From Sipunculus nudus (lineage: Eukaryota > Annelida > Sipuncula > Golfingiida > Sipunculidae), in NCBI GenBank assembly GCA_026874595.1, contig CM049306.1:12915019-12979018 (forward strand): 64,000 nucleotides of DNA. The letters run 5' to 3'. Under the pieces are notes generated by a model. It saw only the letters and a program-made list of their open reading frames with translations, was not told where the DNA came from and did no database searches. Made by a program: the position numbers and the translations under genes. Shown piece by piece: positions 24,353 to 36,600 of this stretch. The stretch's first letter is position 1. The number at the start of each line of letters is the position of its first letter.

Positions 24353-25510
24353 ACTAGAATACGGGTAGTGGACAAACGACTACGTGTATCCGCCAAAATC
24401 AGAGAAGGAAGGGTGAAGTGAGTCATGGATTGAGTGGCAAGAGGAAACACACATCACATAAACATGATTGTAGGTGGCGCCACCTGTTATTTGAATGAGA
24501 AACTATCCAAGATGTATACACATGCAAAATTTCATGTGGAAAAGTCAAACCACTGCAGAGATAGGAGTGATTTTATCCCACCGCAGACAAACAGATGGAC
24601 CCTGTGCAAAAATGGCTGCAGGTGGCACCACCATTTTTGTGTATGTTATAAAGATATCCAAGGGCTACATTTGTGTAAATTTTTTTTCCTGATTGGTCAA
24701 ACAAGTCCGGAGATATAAGCATTAATGTCTGCAGCATGAACGTGAAAGTAGGTGGCGCCACCTGTCATAAAATCAAGAAAGCTATGCGGGATGTATATGC
24801 ATGTCGAATTTCAGGTAATTTGGTCAAACCACTACAGAGATATGAGTGATTTTAACCCAAGGCAGACAAACAGATGGACGCTGTGCAAAAATGGCTGCAG
24901 GTGGCGCTACCATTTTTGTGTATGTTATAAAGCTATTCAAGGGCTACATTAGTATAAATTTTATTTCCTGATCGGTCAAACAGTTCCTGAGATATGAGCT
25001 TGGATGTCTGCAGCATTAACGTGAATGTAGGTGGCGCCACCTGTCATAAAATCAAGAAAGCTATCTAGGATGTATAAGCATGCCGAATTTAAGGTGAATT
25101 AGTCAAACCACTGCAGAGATATAAGTGATTTTAACCCAAGGCAGATGAACAGATGGACACTGTGCCAGCATGGTTGCAGGTGGCGCCACCTTTTTTTGTG
25201 TATAATATAAAGCTATCCCAGGGCTACATTTGTGTAAAATCTTTTTCCTGATCGGTCAAACGGTTCCTGAGATATGTGGGTTTATTTGTGGAAACAGACA
25301 CACAAACGGACGCTGGGCAGAGAGGATAGGTCAGAGGTCAAGGTCACTTGGTTAGGCACCAGTTCACATGTGACCCGATAATTTGTGAAAGTTTCCGAAA
25401 AATCCGTCCAGTAGTCTCAGAGGAGTCCTCCGGAAACCAACGCGGCGGCGGCGGTGGCGGAACCCGGTCAAAAACATAGTATCCGCAAAACTTCGTTTTG
25501 GCGGATACAA
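24353..25510 (+). mobile_element. Family E Helentron-like element, copy 1
   Basis: It begins ACTAGAATACGGGTAGT, with a hairpin decayed by one base, then GTATCCGCC. It ends with a GC-rich segment and a strong hairpin (GTATCCGCAAAAC, loop TTC, GTTTTGGCGGATAC) followed by AA. The interior is about 280-bp tandem units with two GGTGGCGCCACC-type palindromes per unit. It is non-coding. Confidence 0.75.
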
Positions 25511-25790
25511 TTATCAATGTGATGATGGTTATACTATGGGTAGTTTATTGGTCATGAAAATAGAACCCTTGAGAAACAATGAAAAGACAAAAATCGCATA
25601 AAAATTAGACTCGCGAAAAGAAGCCAACTACAGTATACAAAATTTGCCATTTTTGGGTAAAGCAGTAACCAGGTGACCAATGCTCTATCATTGAAATTTA
25701 AAGTTTCATGAAGATGCCATTTTGAAAATAATTGACTAAATTCATACTGCTTTCATTTCCTTTGCTCCAAGGAATAGTTAACAAGTGACC

Positions 25791-28700
25791 CATGGGTCAT
25801 GACGCTCAGCTGACTGGGAAGAGATTCACAAAAGGAAATTTTATCATCAGAATGGTAGATACCCATTCAACTGAAGCATCTAACAGATTAACCAACAGGC
25901 CAAGATTTAGTCTGTATTTATATATCTGAAAAATAGAGAAAAAATGTGTAAACTTTAAAAACTAGAATACGGGTAGTCAACAAGTGACTACGTGTATCTG
26001 CCAAAATCAGAGTGAAGTGAGGCATGGATTGAGTGGCAAGGGGAAACAGAGTGAGGTATGTTGCATATTAGCATGGATGTCTGCAGCCTAAATGTGTATG
26101 TAGGTTGTGCAACCTACCACAAATCCAGAAAGCTGTCCAAGTTGTATACATATGCAAAATTTTAGGCAGAAAAGTCAAACCACTACATGGATATGCGTGA
26201 TTTTAGCCCACGGCAGACAAACAGACAGACGCTGTGCAAAAATGGTTGCAGTTTTGTGTATGATAAAGACCTATGTGAGATCTAAACACAAGCACAATTT
26301 TGGCCCAATCGGTCAAATGGTTCCTGAGATATTAGCTTGGATGTGTGCAGCGTTAACTAGAATGTAGTTGGCGCCACCTGTCATAAAATCAAGAAAGCTA
26401 TCCAGGATGTATAAACCTGCAAAATTTTAGGCAGTTATGTCAAACCACTACAGAGAAATGAGTGATTTTAGGCCACGGCAGACCAACAGACAGACGCTGT
26501 GCAAAATGTGCAAAAATGGTTGCAGGTGGCCCCTCCAGTTTTGTGTATGACAAAGACCTATGTGAGATCTATACACATGCAAAATTTTGGCCCAATCGTT
26601 CCAACGGTTCCCGAGATATGAGCTTGGATGTCTGCAGCATAAACTAGAATAAAGGTGGCGCCACCTGTCATAAAATCAAGAAAGCTATCCAGGATGTATA
26701 AAACTGCAAAATTTTAGGCAGATATATCAAACCACTGCCAAGATGTGAGTGACTTAATTGCACGGCAGACAAACAGACAGACGCTGTGCAAAAATGGTTG
26801 CAGGTGGTGCCACCAGTTTTGTGAATGATAAAGAGCTATGTTAGATCTATACACATGCAAAATTTTGGCCCGATCGGTCAAACGGTTCCCGAGATATGAG
26901 CTTGGATGTCATCAGCGTGAACGTGAATGTAGGTGGTGCCACCTGTCATAAAATCAAGAAAGCTATCCAGGATGTATAAAACTGCAAAATTTTAGGCAGA
27001 TATGTCAAACCACTGCCGAGATATGAGTGACATTATTGCAAGGCAGACAAACAGATGCTGTGCAAAAATGGTTGCAGGTGGCGCCACCAGTTTAGCGTAT
27101 GATAAAGAGCTATGTTAGATCTATATACATGCAAAATTTTGGCCCAATCGGTCAAACGGTTCCCGGAATATGAGCTTGGATGTCATCAGCGTGAATGAGA
27201 ATGTAGGTGGCGCCACCTGTCATAAAATCAAGAAAGCTATCCAGGATGTATACGCATGCCGAATTTCAGGTGAATTAGTCAATTCACTGCAGAGATATGA
27301 GTGATTTTAACCAAAGGCAGATGAACAGATGGACACTGTGCAAACATGGTTACAGGTGGCGCCACCATTTTTTGTGTATGTTATAGAGCTATCCAAGGGC
27401 TACATTAGTATAAATTTTATTTCCTGATCAGTCAAACGGTTCCCGAGATATGAGCTTGGAAAGCTGATAAAATCAAGTCCCAGAGGAGCTCTCTGGAAAC
27501 GAACGCGGCAACGGCGGAGGAACCCGGTCAAAAACATAGTATCCACAAAACTTCGTTTTGGCGGGTACAAAAATACAGGTGGCTCCACCAGTCTGCAGAA
27601 ACTAATAAAAACACTTACAAACATCAATATCCATGCAAAGAATCATGGTGATCTCCCCATTAGTTGTTCAGATACTTCAGCTTTTGTATCAAATTGTCCA
27701 TTATTCTGAGGGATACTTCGGAGTCCTATAGCTTGAAGGATATGGGTAACAGAGACCTAATTTTAAGTTTCCTCAGGCACTTTTCATGGGCCTTCTTGCA
27801 TGACAAGACTGAAGATTCTAGGTCCAGTTGTTGCGATTTGTACCCTGTTGACAGATAACCACATCTTTAAAGGTATCAAAAAAAAGAGAAAAAAAATCGT
27901 AAAAATTTGACAAAAATAGAGGTGGCGCACCCAGTCTGCAGAAACTGATGGAACAGGTCATGATCAATATGTATGCCGAAAATCATGACCATCAGTGTTG
28001 TAGTTATTGAGATACTGCAGTTTTTGTATCAAATTTTCCATTATTCTGGGGGGCAAGCCATACAGCTTAAAGAATATGGGTAACAGAGACCTAATTTCAG
28101 GTTTCCATGGAGACTTTTCACGGGTCTCCCTGTGTGTCAAGAATGAAGATTCTAGGTCCAGTTTTAATGATTTGTGCCCTGTTAACAGATGTTCATAACT
28201 TTAAAGGTCTCAAAAATAGAGAAAAAATTCGTAAAAAAACCCGAACAAATACAGGTGGTGCCACCAGTCTGCAGAAACTGATGAAACACTCCATGATCAA
28301 TATCCATGAAAACAATTATGGTGATCTCTGCATTAGTTGTTCAGATACTTCAGCTTTTGTATCAAATTTTCCATTATTCTGAGCTGTACTATGGAGTGCC
28401 ATAGCTCAAAGGATAAAGGTAACAGAGACCTAATTTCAGGTGTCCATGGAGACTTAGAAGAAGTCAAGAATGAAGATTCTAGAACCAGTCCTTATGATTT
28501 GTACCCTGTTGACAGATAACTACATCCTGAAAGGTCTCGAAAATAGAGAAAAAAAAATTGTGAAAATTTGAAAAAATACAGGTGGCAGGTCTGCAGGTAC
28601 TGATGAAACACCTCTTGATCAATATGTATGCCAAAAATCATGACCATCAGTGTTGTAGTTATTGAGATGTTGCAGTTTGTTTTTATCAAATTTTCCATTA

Positions 28701-29922
28701 TTCTGGGGGGTTATTGGGAGCCCCCCATAGCTCAAAGGATATGGGTAACAGAGACCTTATTTCAGGTTTCCATGCAGACTTTTTATGGACCTCTCAGTGT
28801 GTCAAGAATGAAGATTCTAGGTCCAGTCTTTATGATTTGTGCCCTGTTAACAGCTGTTCACATTTTTAAATTCGTAAAAAATCGAAAAATTCAGGTGGCG
28901 CCACCAGTCTGCAGGAAGTGATGGAACATCTCATGATCAATACGTATGCCAAAAATCATGACCATCAGTCAAGTAGTTAATGAGATATTGAAGTTTTTGT
29001 ATGAAATTTTTTACTTTTCTGGGGGGTACTTTGGGGCCCCATAGCTCGAAGGATATGGGTAACAGAGATCTAATTTATGGTTTCCACGGAGACTTTTAAT
29101 AGGTTTCTCAGTGTGTCAAGAATGAAGATTCTAGGTCCAGCGGTTACGATTTGTGCCACGTTAACAGATGACAGCATCTTTAAACGTCTCAAAAATAGAG
29201 GAAAAAATTGTAAAAAAATCGAAAAATACAGGTGGCGCCACCAGTCTGCAGGAACTTATGGAACATCTCATGATCAATATGTATGCAAAAAATCATGACC
29301 ATCAGTGTTGTAGTTATTGAGATATTGAAGTTTTTGTATGAAATTTTTTACTATTCTAGGGGGTACTTTGGGGCCCCGTAGCGCGAAGGATATGGGTAAC
29401 AGAGACCTAATTTCTGGTTTCCAAGGAGATTTTTCATGGACCTCTCAAGTGTATCAAGAATTAAGATTCTAGGTTTAGGCTTTACGATTTGTGCCTTGTT
29501 AACAGATGTTCACATTTTTAAAGGTCTCAAAAATAGAGAAAAAAATTTGTAAAAAATTGAAAAATACAGGTGGCGCCACCAGTCTGCAGGAAGTGATGGA
29601 ACATCTCATGATCAATATGTATGCCAAAAATCATGACCATCAGTCAAGTAGTTAATGAGATATTGAAGTTTTTGTATGAAATTTTTGACTCTTCTAGGGG
29701 GTACTTTGGGGCCCCATAGCTCGAAGGATATGGGTAACAGAGACCTAATTTCTGGTTTCCAAGGAGATTTTTCATGGACCTCTCAGAATCCCAAGTTACA
29801 AGGTTCTAGGTTCAGCGGTTACGATTTGTGCCTGGTTAACGGACGGAAAGACGGCACGACGGACGACGGGCAAAGAGTGATCGCTATAGCTCAGATGACT
29901 TTCAGTCAGCTGAGCTAAAAAT
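25791..29922 (+). mobile_element. Family B Helentron-like element with nested family E copy
   Basis: It starts ACAAGTGACCCATGGGTCA, then GCTCAGCTGA. It ends with the CTCAGATGAC / GTCAGCTGAG hairpin and AAAAA. It is interrupted at 25961-27570 by a family E element, after which it resumes in the same unit (AAATACAGGTGGCTCCACC). Apart from that, it is the inverse of 21459-23673, so the two form a large inverted repeat around a roughly 2.1-kb spacer. Confidence 0.7.
25961..27570 (+). mobile_element. Family E Helentron-like element, copy 2 (nested)
   Basis: ACTAGAATACGGGTAGT at the 5' end and a CTTCGTTTTGGCGGGTACAA hairpin half at the 3' end. About five internal units of roughly 280 bp are near-identical. 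The flanking family B sequence joins as an A-rich stretch once the element is removed, with no clear target duplication. That is expected for Helitron-type insertion. Confidence 0.75.
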
Positions 29923-30049
29923 GACATGGAAAAAAAAGTGTAAATATTTTGTCTTATTTGTGCAGAAGTGGAGACAGACAACCAATTTGGCTCATAGAAA
30001 GTTGTTCAACATAATTGGCATCATCAAAAGCAACCCCCTCTGAGCTATT

Positions 30050-30420
30050 GTAAAGAACTGTTATACATAATTTGTATGAAATCTGATGAATTTTAGGAAA
30101 GTTATCATCCAGAAACAAAAGTTTGATGTGCAAATCATTTTGACAGGCAGAAAGTCCATAAACACAGATGGCACTTCAAAAACGTGAACCCATCCAAGAT
30201 ATTCCTAAGGGAAACAAACCATTGTACTAAATTTCAAGGGATGATTTTCAGGAAAATTATCATCCAGAATCCACTCCATGATACTCCTAAGGAAATTATT
30301 GTGCCAAATTTAAAGGAAATTGGATGATGGCCAGACAGACAGTCAGAGGGCAGACATGGCCAAATCAATGTGCCCCCCCCCCCTTTCCTCTGGAAACAGA
30401 GGACAATAAGAATATCCTGG
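30050..30420. repeat. Degenerate tandem repeat, possible Helentron-like 3' part
   Basis: Two diverged copies of a block (GAAAGTTATCATCCAGAA / GAAAATTATCATCCAGAA; CCAAGATATTCCTAAGG / CATGATACTCCTAAGG) precede CAGACAGACAGTCAGAGG, a C12 tract and a small CCTCTG/CAGAGG hairpin. The layout is like the other families but the ends are not definable. Confidence 0.4.
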
Positions 30421-33400
30421 TCGAGCAATAATAGATGGTGTGACAGAATACCATGCAAATCTGTAACATAAACAATTAGTTTAGTTAAATTAATGGAGAT
30501 ATTTACTAATCCTAAGTTACACCAATCAGCTGAGATGAACATATTGCACTTTGTTTGAAATACAAAGATTACTAGAAAATCATTAAATCTTGGGTACTAG
30601 TTAATGAAGATTGCTCTTATATTATGGAATAATAGTATCAATTTCTGTGAAAGTGTTCAGAACATATATCAGACTTTGGACTCAGTGATATATTTATCAA
30701 ACCTACCAGCCAAATAAAGCAGTCCTTTATAAATGGAAACCATTTTTGGGAGGGGGGGGGGGGGTGTTCAAGTTGTTTTGAATAAATCAGGTGTCATGGC
30801 ACATACAAAAGCACAAAAGGCACACACAACACATACGCACCTCATGTCTATCAATGTACATGTATACAAACAACAACCTTCATATTATAAATTCATTAAA
30901 TGAATCACTGTGCCATGCATATCTGATTATATAACTTAAGTGTCTTTCAGATGCTGACATTCCTAGAATGATGCTGATCATGCTGAAAGCTTGTTGCACA
31001 TTTCAAGTCCATTGGCATGAAAACAGCTGTATCATGCAAAACTTGGGATGAATAATTCTTGTTCATATGGACAGTGGACACATATATGGTTATGGCAACA
31101 GTAACAGTACATCATGCATAAACCTCTTGTTTTATAAGTTACTGTAATCACAGAGATGAAATTGTGGCAGCAGCTTATAAAGTGTGCTGCTGGTTGAGCT
31201 TTTTCAGAATAAACAGGATCTGAAGATTGCCATATGAGGGAACCATTATGCAAATACATACCAGGCTACTCAATCATTATATTTAAAGTATACATAATCT
31301 GCATTTCTGACTTATATTTGATTCAGACTTTTCAAGTTGCATTTTATGTTAAATACACCAGAAAATATAAAATATTTACAGGTAACGGATCATGCAGTAA
31401 AATGACATTAATTATTTATTATTACTGTAAAAACTCTGATAACAGAAAATGTTTAAAAAGAAATAAAAAAAAAAATACTGGTATTGCAAATATCAACTTT
31501 TATTTGTAATAGCTTGATTGTAATAATGTCCCATCCCAGTGGTTTTTCACATCCTCATTATCCAATAAAAGCTTATAAAGTATGCACTCGTAACAATCAT
31601 TCATTAAACATGACACTTGTGATAAAACAAACTGATATATTATCTTGTATAAAAGTAAATTTAATTGATGGTTTAATGAAATACATTATTATTGTACTTC
31701 CGAGATCATTTTATGACCAGTAACTACAAGCCCCAGTGACTTTCACACATACATGTATATACATATATAACAGTTGTCAATATTGTCATCAATGCATAAA
31801 CACTAGGTATTTGTGTTTAATATATGGTTTTATAATGTGCAACAATACATATACACATTAATATGGGTCTGACAGTTATGCTTTGGTTAAATAGTTTACT
31901 GAGCCTTAACCTATAATGGAATATCTGTATAAAAGTCAGACAAGCCAGAATATCCTCAAACCCCTTTCATTACAAGATAGCACTACAAATCTACTGAATT
32001 CTGGTACTTTGGATGCAAGGCTTGTAATGATATATGCATCATACAATGCATCATATGATGAACAATGTATCATGATAGATACCATAGAGTGAAATACCTA
32101 ATGTATTACACCATGATTTTTATACTTACTCTTTTAGTACGTCATGCATTAACCATTTGTTTTAGTTCAGGGATGAAGATTGTTTTGGAAGCTTGTCACT
32201 GATCAAATATGCTGTCAAATATGAATGACTCTACTGCCATCTGGAGACCAAGCACTAAACTAGCAACCCAGTAGAACTGATGATTGCCATCAATAGGAGG
32301 TGTTCATTAATGACTCGGGGCTCAGCAGAGCTTGCCTTGGAAAGAGCAGATTGAAAACATGAGAGCTGTACTGACACACTGCACCAGTTACTCAAGGTCC
32401 TATTGAACAGCTCTAACTGTCATGGCTGGCAAGCTCCATTCACAGATTTAACCAATTAGTGTTTGTGGTAAATGGTTATAACATGATCTCATTCTGCGTT
32501 GGTCAAAAATGCAACAGTCAATTTTATAGCATAGTTATAGTCTCTTGAAAGCCAACATGGGCCTCAAGAGCTCCATTTCAGACGATAATTCATGGTAACC
32601 AGTTGCCAAGTGTTACAAGTGATTTCAATGGCCTGTGTTATACAATGATACAATAGGATCTGCAGTAATTTTGTCTGATATATGTCTCTCTATCACCTTT
32701 ATCAGTTACAGTTCAACAACATGTTTTTTACACACAAATATCTTTAAATATAGAGGTAAATACATGAAGGAAAGAAGAAAAACATAACTCCTAGCTTATG
32801 TTACAATATGGCAGGGGTGTCTTGTAAGATAAATGTTTTAAGAAGTCTGAGGAAGCCACACAGAGTTTATCCAGACATTTAAGCTCTGGAGAGATATTTA
32901 TGGCTTAACAATTATTTCACTATGACCACAGATAAAAACTGCATACATTTAAACTAATCACAGATGATCTTCAAAGTACATGGTATTATCAACACTGATA
33001 TATCAGTTTTAGTTGTAATTTCACTATTCAGACCTCAATACATTTCAACAGATTTTGTGCATGGACCATGGAACCATTATTTATGCCCATATATTTCATA
33101 AAATATTATGTATAAATGTTTTCTTTTTTATACAAAACCAACAGGACTGAATATAAAGAAATTTGGAAGGGAGACATAGTAATATTCATTAATTAACTTT
33201 CCAAGAACTGCATCATTTGAATGAACCACCCAACCCCATGGCTAGATTCTATAAGAAAATGTGGCACCAGCAGGACTCATTGGCAAGAACAAGTATCTGA
33301 TGAGGTTAGAAAATTGAAAATCAGAACTTTAAAAAACAACGTTAAAGTGTTACTAACTATAAAATGCCGAAGGAGATAAAATTACTATTAGGAATACTCT

Positions 33401-33529
33401 GATGAAGCAGGACAATCTTGCATATGTTGACGAGAAACACTTTTTTTGTAGAACAGGACACTAGTGGTACAAGACCAGCAGAATTAAAATAAGAATATTT
33501 GTTTTTAAACTACCAGTAATTATTGGAGG
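30421..33529. other. 3' flank of TTC1, mostly unique
   Basis: No exon or clear repeat apart from a G13 tract (30752-30764). The distal TTC1 3' UTR may lie here. An AATAAA on the minus strand is at 31499-31504. Confidence 0.4.
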
Positions 33530-33663
33530 CTACTTTCCACCACCAGGGTTTTGATTGAAGTTGACACTGTATCCTCCTGAGTTCGGATCTTGTTGTAACT
33601 GGAAGTTGTTTGTCGAGAGACCAAATGGTTTCAGGATCATATTACCTAGCTCCTTAAGTTTAC
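33530..33663 (-). CDS. TTC1: TTC1 exon 5 (C-terminal tail and stop)
   Basis: This exon encodes the end of the split Gly and residues to 386, then TAG. The tail ([18 protein letters not shown], then [11 protein letters not shown]) is the diagnostic C-terminal block of TTC1. The acceptor is TTTCAG|GT. No AATAAA lies close downstream. The first on this strand that I found is about 2 kb away (31499-31504), so the 3' UTR length is unresolved. Confidence 0.92.
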
Positions 33664-36600
33664 CTGAAATGGAAGAAGTCATCAAATTATATGATACTAT
33701 CTCAGTGAATTACATATTATTTTATATGCCCCTTAATCACATACAATAAGTAAACCTGAACTGGGATCACACACTCCTATATATACAAGAAACCTAGATA
33801 CTGACTTACCTGACACACCCCATTCCCTAAAAGAAGTTAGTTATGATCCAATATGATTATGAAAGTAAAATATCAATAATGGACAAAATACCAGTGTGAA
33901 TAATCTTATTTGCTTTACATAAAAAAGTCCTTTAAGGAGTACAATGTTTTGAGCACTTTAGAGAATTTGAAGACTTCTTGGTAAACTTGTTTCTGTGGTC
34001 CAGGGATAAAGCAAAGGGCTTAAAGTCTGGAGGTAATGAATTAAAATCTCAGCTGAGAAGTGATAGCCACATCCCCGGTGAGAGCTCTGCAGGCTTAGTG
34101 GGAAGGAGCCAGTGTGCCCCTCGACTGTGTAACCAGTCACATAAAAGCGTGCCATTTGGGGTTTCCTAGGACTTTAGTGTTTTAACAGAACCCTGGGGAT
34201 AATTACACATTCTGGACTTCCAGTCACTATACCTTGTTAACTTCAGAAAAAGCAGGTGCCACCATCCTGTCACACAGTGCACTACCAAAATATAATTCTG
34301 CAGATGTACATAATCAGATGAGCTGGCAGTTTAAAATTTGAGCTGGATACCCAGACCAAAAACTATTTAAAGGGACCCATGGGTCTCGACACTCAGCTGA
34401 TTTGGTCAATAAGGAAATGTTTATGAGCTTTTTCAAAATATGGGTCCTGTGATCAGTTTGAAACCAACCTGTCACCCAAACTGGAGTTATCATCCATAAA
34501 CTAATCTGTGGAAGGGCCCTGTAACCTTGATCTTTGACATAGTGACCCAAAAATCAAAAGGAAATTTCCCCTATTGGCAAGTGTGCCACATTACAGAAGG
34601 TTTGCAAAATCTGGCTTAAAATGCATCCACAATCTTTTTAAAGTAGTGGGTCCTGTGACCTTCACCTTTGATCACATAACCCCAAAATCAAAAGGGTTCT
34701 TACATTACTGGTGGCTCATATATAAGTAAGGATTGAAACCAATATGTCAATCCAAACTGGAATTATAATCTGGAAACAAATATTTGACAGATGGCCCCTG
34801 CCCCCGTGACCTTGACCTTTGACCTTGTGACACCAAAATCAACTAGAATACGGGTAGTCGACAAGCGACTACGTGTATCCGCCTAAATCAGAGTGGAACG
34901 GGTGAAGTGAGGCATGGATTAAGTGGCAAGGGGAAATAGAGTGAAGTGTTGCATATTAGCATGGATGTCTGCAGCCAAATTGTGTATGAAGGCTGCCCCC
35001 CCTACCACAAAATCCAGAAAGCCGTCCCAGTTGTATACATATGCAAAATTTAAGGCAGATAAGTCAAACCACTACATGTATATGAGTGATTTTAGCCCGT
35101 GGCAGACAATCAGATGGACGCTGAGCAAAAATGGTTGCAGGTGACGGCACCAGTTTTGCGTATGATAAAGAGCTATGTGAGAACTATACACATGCAAAAC
35201 TTTGGCCCAATCGGTCAAACGGTTCCCAAGATATGAGCTTGGATGTCTGCTGCATAAACTAGAATGCAGGTGGCTCCACCTGTCATAAAATCAAGAGAGC
35301 TGTCGGGGATGTATAAACCTGCAAAATTTTAGCCAGATATGTCAAACCACTGCCGAGATATGAGTGATTTTATCCCATGGCAGAGAAACAGACAGGAGCT
35401 GTGCAAAAATGGCTGCAGGTGGCGCCACCAGTTTTGCGTATGTTATAAAGCTCTCCAAGGGCTACATTTGTGCAAAAAAATTTTCCTGATCGGTCAAACG
35501 GTTCCGGAGATATGAGCTTGGATGTCTGCAGCTTAAACGTGAATGTAGGTGGCGCCACCTGTCATAAAATCAGAAAAGCTATCCAGGATGTATACGCATG
35601 CCGAATTTCAGGTGAATTAGTCAAGTCACTGCAGAGATATGAGTGATTTTAACCCAAGGTAGACAAACAGATGGACACTGTGCAAACATGGTTGCAGGTG
35701 GCGCCACCATTTTTTGTGTATGTTATAAAGCTCTCAAAGGGCTACATTTGTGCAAAAAAATTTTCCTGATCAGTCAAACAGTTCCCGAGATATGAGCTTG
35801 GATGTCTGCAGCCTAAACGTGAATGAAGGTGGCGCCACCTGTCACAAAATCAGAAAAGCTATCCAGGATGTATACGCATGCCGAATTTCAGGTGAATTAG
35901 TCAAGTCACTGCAGAGATATGAGTGATTTTAACCCAAGGCAGACAAACAGATGGACACTGTGCAAACATGGTTGCAGGTGGCGCCACCATTTTTTGTGTA
36001 TGTTATAAAGCTCTCCAAGGGCTACATTTGTGCAAAAAAATTTTCCTGATCGGTCAAACGGTTCCCGAGATATGAGCTTGGATGTCTGCAGCGTAAACGT
36101 GAATGTAGGTGGCGCCATATGTCATAAAATCAGAAAAGCTATCCAGGATGTATACGCATGCCAAATTTCAGGTGAATTAGTCAAGTCACTGCAGAGATAT
36201 GAGTAATTTTAACCCAAGGCAGACAAACAGATGGACACTGTGCAAACATGGTTGCAGGTGGCGCCACCATTTTTTGTGTATGTTATAAAGCTCTCCAAGG
36301 GCTACATTTGTGCAAAAAAATTTTCCTGATCGGTCAAACGGTTCCCGAGATATGAGCTTGGATGTCTGCAGCGTAAACGTGAATGTAGGTGGCGCCACCT
36401 GTCACAAAATCAGAAAAGCTATCCAGGATGTATACGCATGCCAAATTTCAGGTGAATTAGTCAAGTCACTGCAGAGATATGAGTAATTTTAACCCAAGGC
36501 AGATGAACAGATGGACACTGTGCAAACATGGTTGCAGGTGGCGCCACCATTTTTTGTGTATGTTATAAAGCTCTCCAAGGGCTACATTTGTGCAAAAAAT

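Noticed and set aside
20335-29922. Possible autonomous Helitron/Helentron in the largest nested block
   Set aside because: No Rep (HUH) or helicase motif is found in any frame; the length is explained by nested non-autonomous elements.
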